Shown here piece after piece: positions 1-6,762 of a stretch of DNA of 7,090 nt; within the stretch, counting starts at the first letter, position 1; every line of letters begins with the position of its first letter. Both the position numbers and the translations under genes were made by a program. Location: the NCBI RefSeq assembly GCF_001280005.1, contig NZ_LGDW01000128.1, positions 1 to 7,090 on the forward strand. The letters run 5' to 3'. Origin of the DNA: Streptomyces sp. NRRL WC-3618 (GTDB lineage: Bacteria > Actinomycetota > Actinomycetes > Streptomycetales > Streptomycetaceae). The notes under the pieces were generated by a model. The model was not told the origin of the DNA, did no database searches, and saw nothing but the letters and a program-made list of their open reading frames with translations.

Positions 1-721
1 CCCCCTCCAACACCCCCACGATCTCCGCATGCCCGGTCCCCTGATCCGCGCCCCCCACCACCTTTCCGTCCCGTACGAGTTCGACGGACACCCCGTCCGC
101 CCAACGCCGCGTCACGTACTCGCCGCCGAAGCCATGGGCGCGCCCCAACCCCGCCCTGAGTTCCGTCGCCACATCCAACCGCGTCCAGCGGCGCGCCTCC
201 GTCAGGGCCTCCACCCTCGACCCGGCGCCGTGCGCCAGCAAGGACCGTACGCAGGCGGGGGAGCCCCGGCGGGCGGCCGTGACCAGTGGGGGTTCGCCGG
301 TCGGGCCGGGGCGGTCCGGGTCCGCGCCCGCTGACAGGAGGGCCTCGGACACCGCCGCGTGACCGCATCGCAGGGCCCAGGCCAGGGCCGTGAAACCGAA
401 CGCCTCCACCGCGTCGGGAACGGCGCCCGAAGCGAGCAGCGCGCGAACGACCTCGGTGTGCCCGCCGCACGCCGCCCCGCACAGCGGGAGGTCCGAGCCC
501 GCGCTCAGCCGGTCGGGCGCGGCACCGGCGGACAGCAGCAGCCGTACGATGCCGGGCGCGTCACTCACCGCCGCCACGTACAGGGCGGTCTGGCCGTCCT
601 CGTCCACCGCTTCCGGGCTCACACCGAGCCGCAGCAGCCGTACGACCGCGTCCTCGTCACCTTCGTACACCGCGGTGAAGAGATCGCGCTCACTGCCGTT
701 CGGAGGTCGTCGCCCGTTCAT
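1..721 (-). CDS. Ankyrin-repeat protein (3' end beyond the window)
   Basis: This reading frame stays open from the ATG at 721 to the left edge, giving 240 codons without a stop. I translated it by hand from the complementary strand. It shows about five consecutive ankyrin repeats, near residues 10-39, 40-72, 73-105, 106-138 and 139-171. Repeat signatures include DEDGQTALYVAA, VVRLLLSAGAAPD, GHTEVVRALLASGA, FGFTALAWAL and SEALLSAGADPDRPG. Residues from about 172 onward no longer fit the repeat and form a different C-terminal segment containing RRWADGVSVELVRDGK. There is no signal peptide or membrane segment, so a cytosolic protein-protein interaction role is expected; the partner is unknown. 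GAAGG lies 9 nt before the ATG. The gene follows a metallopeptidase gene by 75 bp on the same strand, so co-transcription is likely. The ankyrin fold is confident; the biological role is not known. Confidence 0.85.
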   Translation of the reverse strand, partial: MNGRRPPNGSERDLFTAVYEGDEDAVVRLLRLGVSPEAVDEDGQTALYVAAVSDAPGIVRLLLSAGAAPDRLSAGSDLPLCGAACGGHTEVVRALLASGAVPDAVEAFGFTALAWALRCGHAAVSEALLSAGADPDRPGPTGEPPLVTAARRGSPACVRSLLAHGAGSRVEALTEARRWTRLDVATELRAGLGRAHGFGGEYVTRRWADGVSVELVRDGKVVGGADQGTGHAEIVGVLEG

Positions 722-730
722 ACCTTCCGA

Positions 731-746
731 CCTTCGCTCCCGAAGG
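731..746 (-). promoter_or_regulatory. Hairpin overlapping the ribosome-binding region of the ankyrin gene
   Basis: A perfect 6-bp stem (CCTTCG at 731-736, CGAAGG at 741-746) closes a 4-nt loop just upstream of the ATG at 721. In the minus-strand transcript the loop reads GGAG and the 3' arm contains GAAGG, so both Shine-Dalgarno-like tracts lie inside the hairpin. It could control translation of the ankyrin gene relative to the upstream metallopeptidase. The stem is short, so it may also be chance. Confidence 0.35.
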
Positions 747-796
747 CCCGGTGGAGCAAAGGATTTCGGGGTGAAACGCCCCACGCTTCCTTGATC

Positions 797-1750
797 TCAC
801 GTGTCGCACTCCAGCACCGTCCGGCACACCCCGCACCGCGCCCGCACCCGTCCCCGCACCGGCACCCGGATGCGCTGGTGACAGGTCGGGCAGGGGAACG
901 AGACCCGCAGCGGATGGTGTCCCCCGTGCCGGTCGTGGTCGTGGCCCTGCTGTCCGTCGTGCTGCTCGCGGCCGGCGGGGCTGAAGCTGTACGGGACACC
1001 GTCCGGCTGTGCAGCCGCCGGCGAGTGCTGGTCCTGGGCATGGCGGCGGTCGCGTGCGTACCGCCGGCGGCCCGCCCACCCCGCCGCCGTCAGCGGGGGC
1101 TGGCGCGTGTCCCGGCAGGCCAGCTCCATGCCCGCCGTGTACGCCGTGTACGCCTGCGGGCTGGTGAACCAGATCGCCGGGTCCTCGTCGAAGACCAGCG
1201 CACGCTTGGCGAGGACGTACCCGAACTCCTCCGGGGTGAGATAGCCGAGCTTCTGCGAGGACGTCGCGTCCTCACGGAAGGCGTCCAGGAGCAGCCAGCC
1301 CGCGCCCAGGTAGGCCGCTGCCGTGTCCGTGAGGATCTCGTTGTCCCGCATCCCCGGGAAGGACAGGTCGAGACGGTGCAGGTAGATGTGCATCACCTCG
1401 TGCGCGAGGGCCGCGCCGATGTCCCTGCGATGGGTGCGGAAACGGTCGTTCAGCTCGATGAAGTACTCGGGCCCCGCCGCTAGTTCGACATTCGCCGCGT
1501 GGGTCATCGCGCGGAAACCGACGATCATACGAGCGTCCGGGAGCCGGTAGTGCCGGACCATCTCGCGGGCCACGCGCTGCACGCCCGGATACAGGTCGTC
1601 GGTGTCGCAGAAGGCCACGTCGACGGGGGCCACGCTGGTCGAGAAGGTCTGGACGGTGTCGTACGACAGCCTCTTGTACAGCGCGTTGATCGCGGCCCGC
1701 ACCGTCTCCAGGTGTGGGTAGCCGTGTTCGACCGGTCCGCCGTTCGCCAC
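797..1750 (-). CDS. HEXXH (M48-like gluzincin) metallopeptidase with C-terminal zinc ribbon
   Basis: Predicted soluble zinc metallopeptidase of 317 residues when read from the GTG at 1750. The zinc motif HEVMH is at residues 117-121. It is followed by NEILTD, with E138 and D142 in the EXXXD spacing that M48-type gluzincins use for the third zinc ligand. The tail holds a His/Asp-rich stretch (about 264-279, GHDHDRHGGHH) and a four-cysteine zinc ribbon, CPTC (C287, C290) and CGVC (C306, C309). No signal peptide or transmembrane helix is visible, unlike membrane M48 proteases such as HtpX, so a cytosolic enzyme is inferred. The frame is open up to an ATG at 1879. I prefer the GTG at 1750 because GGGGG precedes it by 7 nt and because only about 65% of the 43 upstream codons end in G or C, well below the body of the gene. 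The substrate is unknown. The gene probably forms an operon with the ankyrin gene 75 bp downstream. Confidence 0.8.
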   Translation of the reverse strand: MANGGPVEHGYPHLETVRAAINALYKRLSYDTVQTFSTSVAPVDVAFCDTDDLYPGVQRVAREMVRHYRLPDARMIVGFRAMTHAANVELAAGPEYFIELNDRFRTHRRDIGAALAHEVMHIYLHRLDLSFPGMRDNEILTDTAAAYLGAGWLLLDAFREDATSSQKLGYLTPEEFGYVLAKRALVFDEDPAIWFTSPQAYTAYTAGMELACRDTRQPPLTAAGWAGRRRYARDRRHAQDQHSPAAAQPDGVPYSFSPAGREQHDGQQGHDHDRHGGHHPLRVSFPCPTCHQRIRVPVRGRVRARCGVCRTVLECDT

Positions 1751-1757
1751 GTCCGTA

Positions 1758-1762
1758 CCCCC
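1758..1762 (-). promoter_or_regulatory. Ribosome-binding site supporting the GTG start of the metallopeptidase
   Basis: On the minus strand GGGGG is followed by a 7-nt spacer and GTG (1750-1748). The upstream ATG at 1879 has only a weak GAAG in front of it. This supports the shorter protein, although G-runs are common in DNA of this composition. Confidence 0.45.
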
Positions 1763-2734
<972 letters not shown>

Positions 2735-2744
2735 AGCCCCGAGT

Positions 2745-2770
2745 CCGGCGGGGCGAGACGGCCCCGCCGG
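2745..2770 (+). terminator. Perfect GC hairpin after the trypsin gene
   Basis: A 10-bp perfect stem (CCGGCGGGGC at 2745-2754, GCCCCGCCGG at 2761-2770) with a 6-nt loop starts 10 nt after the stop codon. There is no T-tract, which is common for Streptomyces terminators. The position and stem strength make it the likely end of the trypsin transcript. Confidence 0.8.
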
Positions 2771-3002
2771 CCACGGCTGCGCGACGCGCGGCGGGCAACG
2801 TCTGTATGGCCCCGTCGGCCGGCGCCGGCGCCGTGTGGAGCGACCGCGCCCCCGACCCCGCCGACCCGCCGACCCGCCGACCCGCCGATGATCGAACACC
2901 CGCGCACCACGTAACACCGAGATCGCGCCTACCTCACGCGCCCATCACGCAACCCGACGCCCCCCGAGGCGGCCTCCCGCATGCCACGTAATGTGGACGC
3001 CC
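2771..3002. other. Repeat-bearing intergenic spacer between trypsin and chorismate mutase
   Basis: No convincing gene is seen. It holds a perfect 14-bp GC palindrome (2820-2833), a short 8-bp tandem repeat, and two copies of CCACGTAA at 2907-2914 and 2984-2991. The second copy lies just before the chorismate mutase start. The promoter of that gene should lie here, but I see no clear -35/-10 pair. Confidence 0.5.
2861..2884 (+). repeat. Tandem repeat, 8-bp unit CCGACCCG, three perfect copies
   Basis: Three exact copies of CCGACCCG are at 2861-2868, 2869-2876 and 2877-2884. A degenerate copy precedes them (from 2852) and a partial copy follows (CCGATG at 2885-2890). It lies in non-coding DNA, and its simple composition fits replication slippage. 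Confidence 0.8.
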
Positions 3003-3347
3003 ATGACCACCAGTAACAACCGTGAGGTCGACCCCGCGATCCGCGCGGAACTCGGCCGGCTGCGCGAGAGCATCGACAACATCGACGCGGCCGTCGTCCA
3101 CATGCTCGCCGAACGCTTCAAGTGCACCCAGCAGGTCGGCCACCTCAAGGCCGCGCACCAACTGCCGCCCGCCGACCCGAACCGCGAGGCCCAGCAGATC
3201 GCCCGGCTGCGCAGCCTGGCCGAAAGCGCCAACCTCGACCCCGCGTTCGCCGAGAAACTCCTCAACTTCATCATCGCCGAGGTGATCAGACACCACGAGC
3301 GCATCGCCGACGACACCCTGAACGGCGGGAAACCACCGGTGAATTGA
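3003..3347 (+). CDS. Chorismate mutase, AroQ type (stand-alone)
   Basis: Predicted to convert chorismate to prephenate, the branch step toward phenylalanine and tyrosine; 114 residues, all-helical, cytosolic. It aligns without gaps to the chorismate mutase domain of the E. coli P-protein, as I remember it, at an offset of 10. That places R21, R38, K49, D58, R61 and E62 on the E. coli active-site residues R11, R28, K39, D48, R51 and E52. E. coli S84 and Q88 correspond to V94 and H98 here. There is no fused dehydratase or DAHP-synthase domain and no signal peptide. The ATG at 3003 is preferred, with TGGA 5 nt upstream as a weak ribosome-binding site; the in-frame ATG at 2991 would add four residues. 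Family assignment is strong. Actual mutase activity is inferred from the conserved residues. Confidence 0.88.
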   Translation: MTTSNNREVDPAIRAELGRLRESIDNIDAAVVHMLAERFKCTQQVGHLKAAHQLPPADPNREAQQIARLRSLAESANLDPAFAEKLLNFIIAEVIRHHERIADDTLNGGKPPVN

Positions 3348-3391
3348 CCCCCGGGGCGTGACAGCCGGGCACCCGCGGGGGCATGCTGCGC

Positions 3392-3440
3392 TGTGCACTC
3401 CTTGTGCACTCGTAGTCAGCTGACGAGCACTGCGCGTCAG
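3392..3440. promoter_or_regulatory. Candidate operator upstream of the response regulator
   Basis: Two exact copies of TGTGCACTC lie at 3392-3400 and 3403-3411, 11 bp apart, each with the palindromic core GTGCAC. They are followed by a perfect 10-bp palindrome, GTCAGCTGAC (3415-3424), and an overlapping inverted repeat, CTGACG (3420-3425) with CGTCAG (3435-3440). The block sits 48-96 bp before the response-regulator start, where a regulator would bind. No confident -35/-10 pair was found. Confidence 0.45.
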
Positions 3441-3469
3441 TACCGCGGGCAACTGCTGGTTGTCGACTC

Positions 3470-3477
3470 AGGAGGGG
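3470..3477 (+). promoter_or_regulatory. Strong ribosome-binding site of the response regulator
   Basis: AGGAGGGG precedes the ATG at 3488 with a 10-nt spacer. It is one of the two strongest Shine-Dalgarno matches in the window and settles the start. Confidence 0.75.
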
Positions 3478-3487
3478 ACGTCGGGCC

Positions 3488-3964
3488 ATGCCCTCAGATG
3501 CCAGGATCCTCATCGTCGACGACCACGAGGACACCCTGTACGCCCTGGAGAGCGCCCTGGCCCCGCTCGGCTACCAGCTCGCCCGCGCCACCAGCGGCGA
3601 CGAGGCGCTCAAGCAGGTACTGCGCGGACAGGTCGGCCTCCTGCTGCTCGACGTCCGTATGCCCGGCGTCAGCGGCCTCGACGTCGTGCGCTACATGCGC
3701 CGCCTCGAACAGACCCAGCACATCCCCGTCGTGCTGCTCACCGGCTTCGGCCCCGACGCCGAACTCACCTCCACCGCCTTCCGCCTCGGCGTCGCCGACC
3801 TCGTCATGAAGCCCATCGACCCATGGACCCTGCGCACCAAGGTCCGCTACCTCTACGACGCCCACCGCCGCCACCAGGCCCTCGAACAGGAAGTGCGGGA
3901 ACTCCGCGCCCGCGTCAAGGACCACGACCTCCTCACCCGCACCCTCGAGGACGACCGAACCTAG
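3488..3964 (+). CDS. Stand-alone receiver-domain (REC) response regulator with C-terminal coiled coil
   Basis: A 158-residue protein made of one CheY-like receiver domain (about residues 5-122) and a short charged helical tail. All phosphorylation residues are present: the acidic pair D11-D12, phosphoacceptor D55 (LLLLDVRMPG), T85 (LLTG) and K108 followed by P109. The tail at about 124-150 (HQALEQEVRELRARVKDHD) has heptad-like spacing and probably forms a coiled coil for dimerisation or partner binding. No DNA-binding, kinase, phosphatase or GGDEF domain follows, so output must go through a partner protein or phosphotransfer. No histidine kinase gene lies in the window, so its kinase is unknown. 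The start is fixed by a strong ribosome-binding site. It is separated from aminopeptidase N by 105 bp, and a functional link to either neighbour is unproven. Confidence 0.92.
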   Translation: MPSDARILIVDDHEDTLYALESALAPLGYQLARATSGDEALKQVLRGQVGLLLLDVRMPGVSGLDVVRYMRRLEQTQHIPVVLLTGFGPDAELTSTAFRLGVADLVMKPIDPWTLRTKVRYLYDAHRRHQALEQEVRELRARVKDHDLLTRTLEDDRT

Positions 3965-3999
3965 CCACCACGAACGGCCCCACGGGCCCGCACCGGAGG

Positions 4000-4044
4000 C
4001 AGGGGCGCGCGGACGGACAAACGCCGTGTACCGATCCGCCCCTG
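4000..4044. promoter_or_regulatory. Inverted repeat just upstream of aminopeptidase N
   Basis: Perfect 8-bp arms, CAGGGGCG (4000-4007) and CGCCCCTG (4037-4044), are 29 bp apart. Partial complementarity continues inward, with GGA facing TCC. It ends 25 bp before the aminopeptidase start. It could be an operator, a transcript-leader stem, or part of a terminator for the response regulator. A smaller 5-bp hairpin (3976-3988) lies closer to the response-regulator stop. Confidence 0.35.
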
Positions 4045-4069
4045 TGCCCTGTCAGCGGCATCAGGCAGC

Positions 4070-6586
4070 ATGTCCTCCATGTCCGTACTGACGCGCGACG
4101 AAGCGCAAGCCCGTGCCACCCTCCTGGACGTCCACCGGTACACGGTCGAACTCGACCTCACCACCGGCGACGACACCTTCGACTCCCGTACCGTGATCCG
4201 CTTCGCGGTGACGGCGGGCCACACCGGCGCGGACACGTTCGTCGAGGTCAGGCCCGCCGAGCTGCGATCGGCCACCCTCGACGGCCAGCCCCTGGACACC
4301 GCCGCGCTCGCCGACGGCCGGCTGCCCCTGACGGGCCTCGCCGAGGGCGAGCACGAACTGCGCGTGGACGCCGCGATGCGCTACTCCCGCACCGGCGAGG
4401 GCATGCACCGCTTCACCGACCCCGTCGACGACGAGACCTACCTCTACACCCAGATGTCCCTGGAGGACGCGGCAGCCGTCTTCGCCAACTTCAACCAGCC
4501 CGACCTCAAGGCCGTCTTCGAGTTCACCGTGCGCGCCCCCGAGGGCTGGACCGTCCTCGCCAACGGCATCACCACCGAGACCGCCGACGGACTGTGGCAG
4601 GCCGCCCCCACCCCCCGCATCTCCACCTACCTCGTCGCCGTCGCCGCCGGCCCCTGGCACTCCGTCCGCAGCGAACACCGCGGCCTCCCCTTCGGCCTCC
4701 ACTGCCGCCGCTCCCTCGCCCCCCACCTCGACACCGACGCCGAAGAACTCCTCGACATCACGCGCGCGTGCTACGACCGCTACCACGAGAAGTTCGAGGA
4801 GCCCTACCCCTTCGACTCCTACGACCAGGCGTTCGTCCCCGAGTTCAACTTCGGCGCCATGGAGAACCCCGGCCTCGTCACCTTCCGCGACGAGTTCGTC
4901 TACCGTTCCGCCGTCACCGACACCGAACGCCAGACCCGCGCCATGGTCATCGCCCACGAAATGGCCCACATGTGGTTCGGCGACCTCGTCACCCTCCAGT
5001 GGTGGGACGACATCTGGCTCAACGAGTCCTTCGCCGAGTACATGGGCTACCAGACCCTCACCGAAGCCACCCGCTTCACCGACACCTGGACCGACTTCGG
5101 CGTCTCCCGCAAGGCCTGGGGCTACGACGCCGACCAGCGCCCCTCCACCCACCCCGTCGCCCCCGAAGCCGTCGAGGACACCGCCGCCGCCCTCGTCAAC
5201 TTCGACGGCATCTCCTACGCCAAGGGCGCCTCCGCCCTGCGTCAACTCGTCGCCTGGCTCGGCGAGAAGGACTTCCTCGCCGGCATCAACACCCACTTCG
5301 CGCGCCACCGCTTCGGCAACGCCACCCTCGCCGACTTCATCGACTCCCTCGCCGCCGCCACGGAACGCGACGTCCACGCCTGGGCCGACGCCTGGCTGCG
5401 CACCACCGGCGTCGACACCCTCACCCCCCGCCTCACCAACGGCGACGCCGGCGGCTACACCCTCAGCGTCCGCCACGACGGCAGCCGACCCCACCGCGTC
5501 ACCGTCGGCCTGTACGACCACGACGTCGCCGGCGACGGCACCCTCGCCCTGCGCGAGCGCGTCGACCTCGACGTCCCTCAGGACGCCCCGCACCCGGTCG
5601 GCAAGCGCCCCGCCCTGCTCCTCGTCAACGACGGCGACCTGACCTACGCCAAGGTCCGCTTCGACAGCGAGTCCTTCAAGACCGTCCGCGCCGCCCTCTC
5701 CGGCCTCCCCGACCCGCTCACCCGCGCGGTCGTCTGGAACGCCCTGCGCGACGCCGTACGCGACGGCCAGCTCCCGCCCGCGGACTATCTGGAGACCGTC
5801 CGCGCCCACCTCCCGCGCGAGACGGACCTCGCCCTCGTCCAAGGCGTCCTCACGTTCGCGTCGACCTTCGTCGCCGACCGCTACCTGTCCCCGGCACAGC
5901 GCCCCGCGGCCCTCGCGACCCTCGCCTCCCTGTGCCGCGACCTCATCCGCCGCACCGAGGACGGCGACCACCCCGGCCTGCGCCTCATCGCCGTACGCCA
6001 CTTCATCGACGTCGCCGCCCACCCCGACACCATCGCCGCCTGGCTCGCCGACGGAATCGTCCCCGGCGGCCCCGAACTCGATCCCGAACTGCGCTGGCGC
6101 GTCCTGGCCCGGCTCGCCGTACTGGGCGCCACTAACGAGACGGAGATCGACGCGGAACTCGCTCGCGATCCCAGCGCCTCCGGACAGGAAGGCGCCGCCC
6201 GCTGCCGCGCCGCCCTGCCCGACCCCGAGACCAAACTCCGCGCCTGGGAACAGATGTTCACCTCGGACGCCCTCTCCAACTACCTCTTCGTCGCCACCGC
6301 CCAGGGCTTCTGGCAGCCCGAACAGAGCGACCTCACCGAGGAGTACGTCAAGCGGTACTGGACCGACGCCGTCGCCGTAGCCACCCGCCGGGGCCCCGCC
6401 ATGGCCGACGCCGCCGGCCGCTGGGCCTTCCCGGCGGGCGCCGTCACCCCCGAAACCCTCCGCCTCGGCGAGGAGTGCCTGCGCGACGCCGCCCCCATAC
6501 CGTCCCTGCGCCGCAAACTCGCCGACCAACTCGACGACCTGGGACGCGCACTGCGCGTACGGGAAGGGGCCCAGAAGCAGGCGTAA
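4070..6586 (+). CDS. pepN: Aminopeptidase N (M1 family zinc metallopeptidase)
   Basis: Removes amino-terminal residues from peptides, probably in the cytosol since no signal peptide is seen; 838 residues, close to the roughly 857 of S. lividans PepN. Domains: amino-terminal beta domain to about 190; thermolysin-like catalytic domain with FGAMEN (G262-N266), HEMAH (H296, E297, H300), NESFAEY (third zinc ligand E319) and the transition-state tyrosine Y383 (ISYAKGAS); a middle linker; and an ERAP1-like helical C-terminal domain from about 515 (LLLVNDGDLTYAKVRF) to the end. The HEXXH-18-E spacing is exact. In the substrate-binding segment YTQMSLED (Q128, S130), Ser replaces the Glu found in E. 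coli and S. lividans PepN, and DAAA replaces DARR. This suggests a diverged paralogue rather than the main PepN. The ATG at 4070 has only a weak AGG upstream; ATG at 4079 is an alternative. A GC hairpin follows the stop. Confidence 0.95.
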   Translation: MSSMSVLTRDEAQARATLLDVHRYTVELDLTTGDDTFDSRTVIRFAVTAGHTGADTFVEVRPAELRSATLDGQPLDTAALADGRLPLTGLAEGEHELRVDAAMRYSRTGEGMHRFTDPVDDETYLYTQMSLEDAAAVFANFNQPDLKAVFEFTVRAPEGWTVLANGITTETADGLWQAAPTPRISTYLVAVAAGPWHSVRSEHRGLPFGLHCRRSLAPHLDTDAEELLDITRACYDRYHEKFEEPYPFDSYDQAFVPEFNFGAMENPGLVTFRDEFVYRSAVTDTERQTRAMVIAHEMAHMWFGDLVTLQWWDDIWLNESFAEYMGYQTLTEATRFTDTWTDFGVSRKAWGYDADQRPSTHPVAPEAVEDTAAALVNFDGISYAKGASALRQLVAWLGEKDFLAGINTHFARHRFGNATLADFIDSLAAATERDVHAWADAWLRTTGVDTLTPRLTNGDAGGYTLSVRHDGSRPHRVTVGLYDHDVAGDGTLALRERVDLDVPQDAPHPVGKRPALLLVNDGDLTYAKVRFDSESFKTVRAALSGLPDPLTRAVVWNALRDAVRDGQLPPADYLETVRAHLPRETDLALVQGVLTFASTFVADRYLSPAQRPAALATLASLCRDLIRRTEDGDHPGLRLIAVRHFIDVAAHPDTIAAWLADGIVPGGPELDPELRWRVLARLAVLGATNETEIDAELARDPSASGQEGAARCRAALPDPETKLRAWEQMFTSDALSNYLFVATAQGFWQPEQSDLTEEYVKRYWTDAVAVATRRGPAMADAAGRWAFPAGAVTPETLRLGEECLRDAAPIPSLRRKLADQLDDLGRALRVREGAQKQA

Positions 6587-6612
6587 CGCCCCTACGGTCG
6601 CGGAACGGGTAC

Positions 6613-6642
6613 GCGGGGGGCGGGGGACGCCCCTGCCCCCGC
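6613..6642 (+). terminator. GC-rich hairpin after aminopeptidase N
   Basis: GGGGGC (6616-6621) pairs with GCCCCC (6635-6640), and GGGG (6622-6625) with CCCC (6630-6633). This leaves a single bulged T at 6634 and a 4-nt loop. The stem can extend outward by a G and a C if one G bulges. It begins about 27 nt after the stop codon and has no T-tract. It probably ends the aminopeptidase transcript before the decarboxylase gene. Confidence 0.65.
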
Positions 6643-6648
6643 ACCGGC

Positions 6649-6690
6649 CCAACGGCAACCCCGTGCCCCCTTTCGGGTTCCGATCGTTGG
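6649..6690. promoter_or_regulatory. Imperfect inverted repeat upstream of the decarboxylase gene
   Basis: The outer arms CCAACG (6649-6654) and CGTTGG (6685-6690) and inner arms AACCC (6657-6661) and GGGTT (6675-6679) are complementary, with small internal mismatches. The element lies 72 bp before the decarboxylase start, between the terminator hairpin and the gene. It may be an operator or part of a leader structure. No clear promoter hexamers are seen nearby. Confidence 0.25.
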
Positions 6691-6750
6691 TCTTCCCGGG
6701 CGCGTCGCCCCAGCCCCCGTCCAAGCTGGAACTCCCCAGCCACGCGCCCC

Positions 6751-6757
6751 GGGAGGA
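6751..6757 (+). promoter_or_regulatory. Ribosome-binding site of the decarboxylase gene
   Basis: GGGAGGA is followed by a 5-nt spacer and the ATG at 6763. The strong match supports this start for the truncated reading frame. Confidence 0.8.
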
Positions 6758-6762
6758 CCACC

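Noticed and set aside
772..786. Possible terminator between metallopeptidase and ankyrin genes (GGGG...CCCC)
   Set aside because: A 4-bp stem with a 7-nt loop is not distinguishable from background at this GC content.
359..1483. 374-residue plus-strand open frame across the ankyrin and metallopeptidase genes
   Set aside because: Arg-rich antisense translation without domains; the minus strand carries clear ankyrin repeats and an HEXXH motif.
2861..2884. Tandem 8-bp repeats considered as a CRISPR array or protein-binding array
   Set aside because: Units are contiguous with no spacers and simple in composition; slippage is the simpler explanation.
3349..3380. Possible terminator after chorismate mutase (CCCCCG with CGGGGG)
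   Set aside because: Only 6 bp with a loop of about 20 nt and several competing GC pairings; too weak to call.
4430..5570. Strong excess of C over G on the plus strand within aminopeptidase N
   Set aside because: Explained by preference for C-ending codons in an ordinary coding region; no sign of foreign origin.
3460..6135. 891-residue plus-strand open frame
   Set aside because: Arg/Pro/His-rich off-frame product overlapping the response regulator and aminopeptidase genes, both of which have complete catalytic motifs in their own frames.
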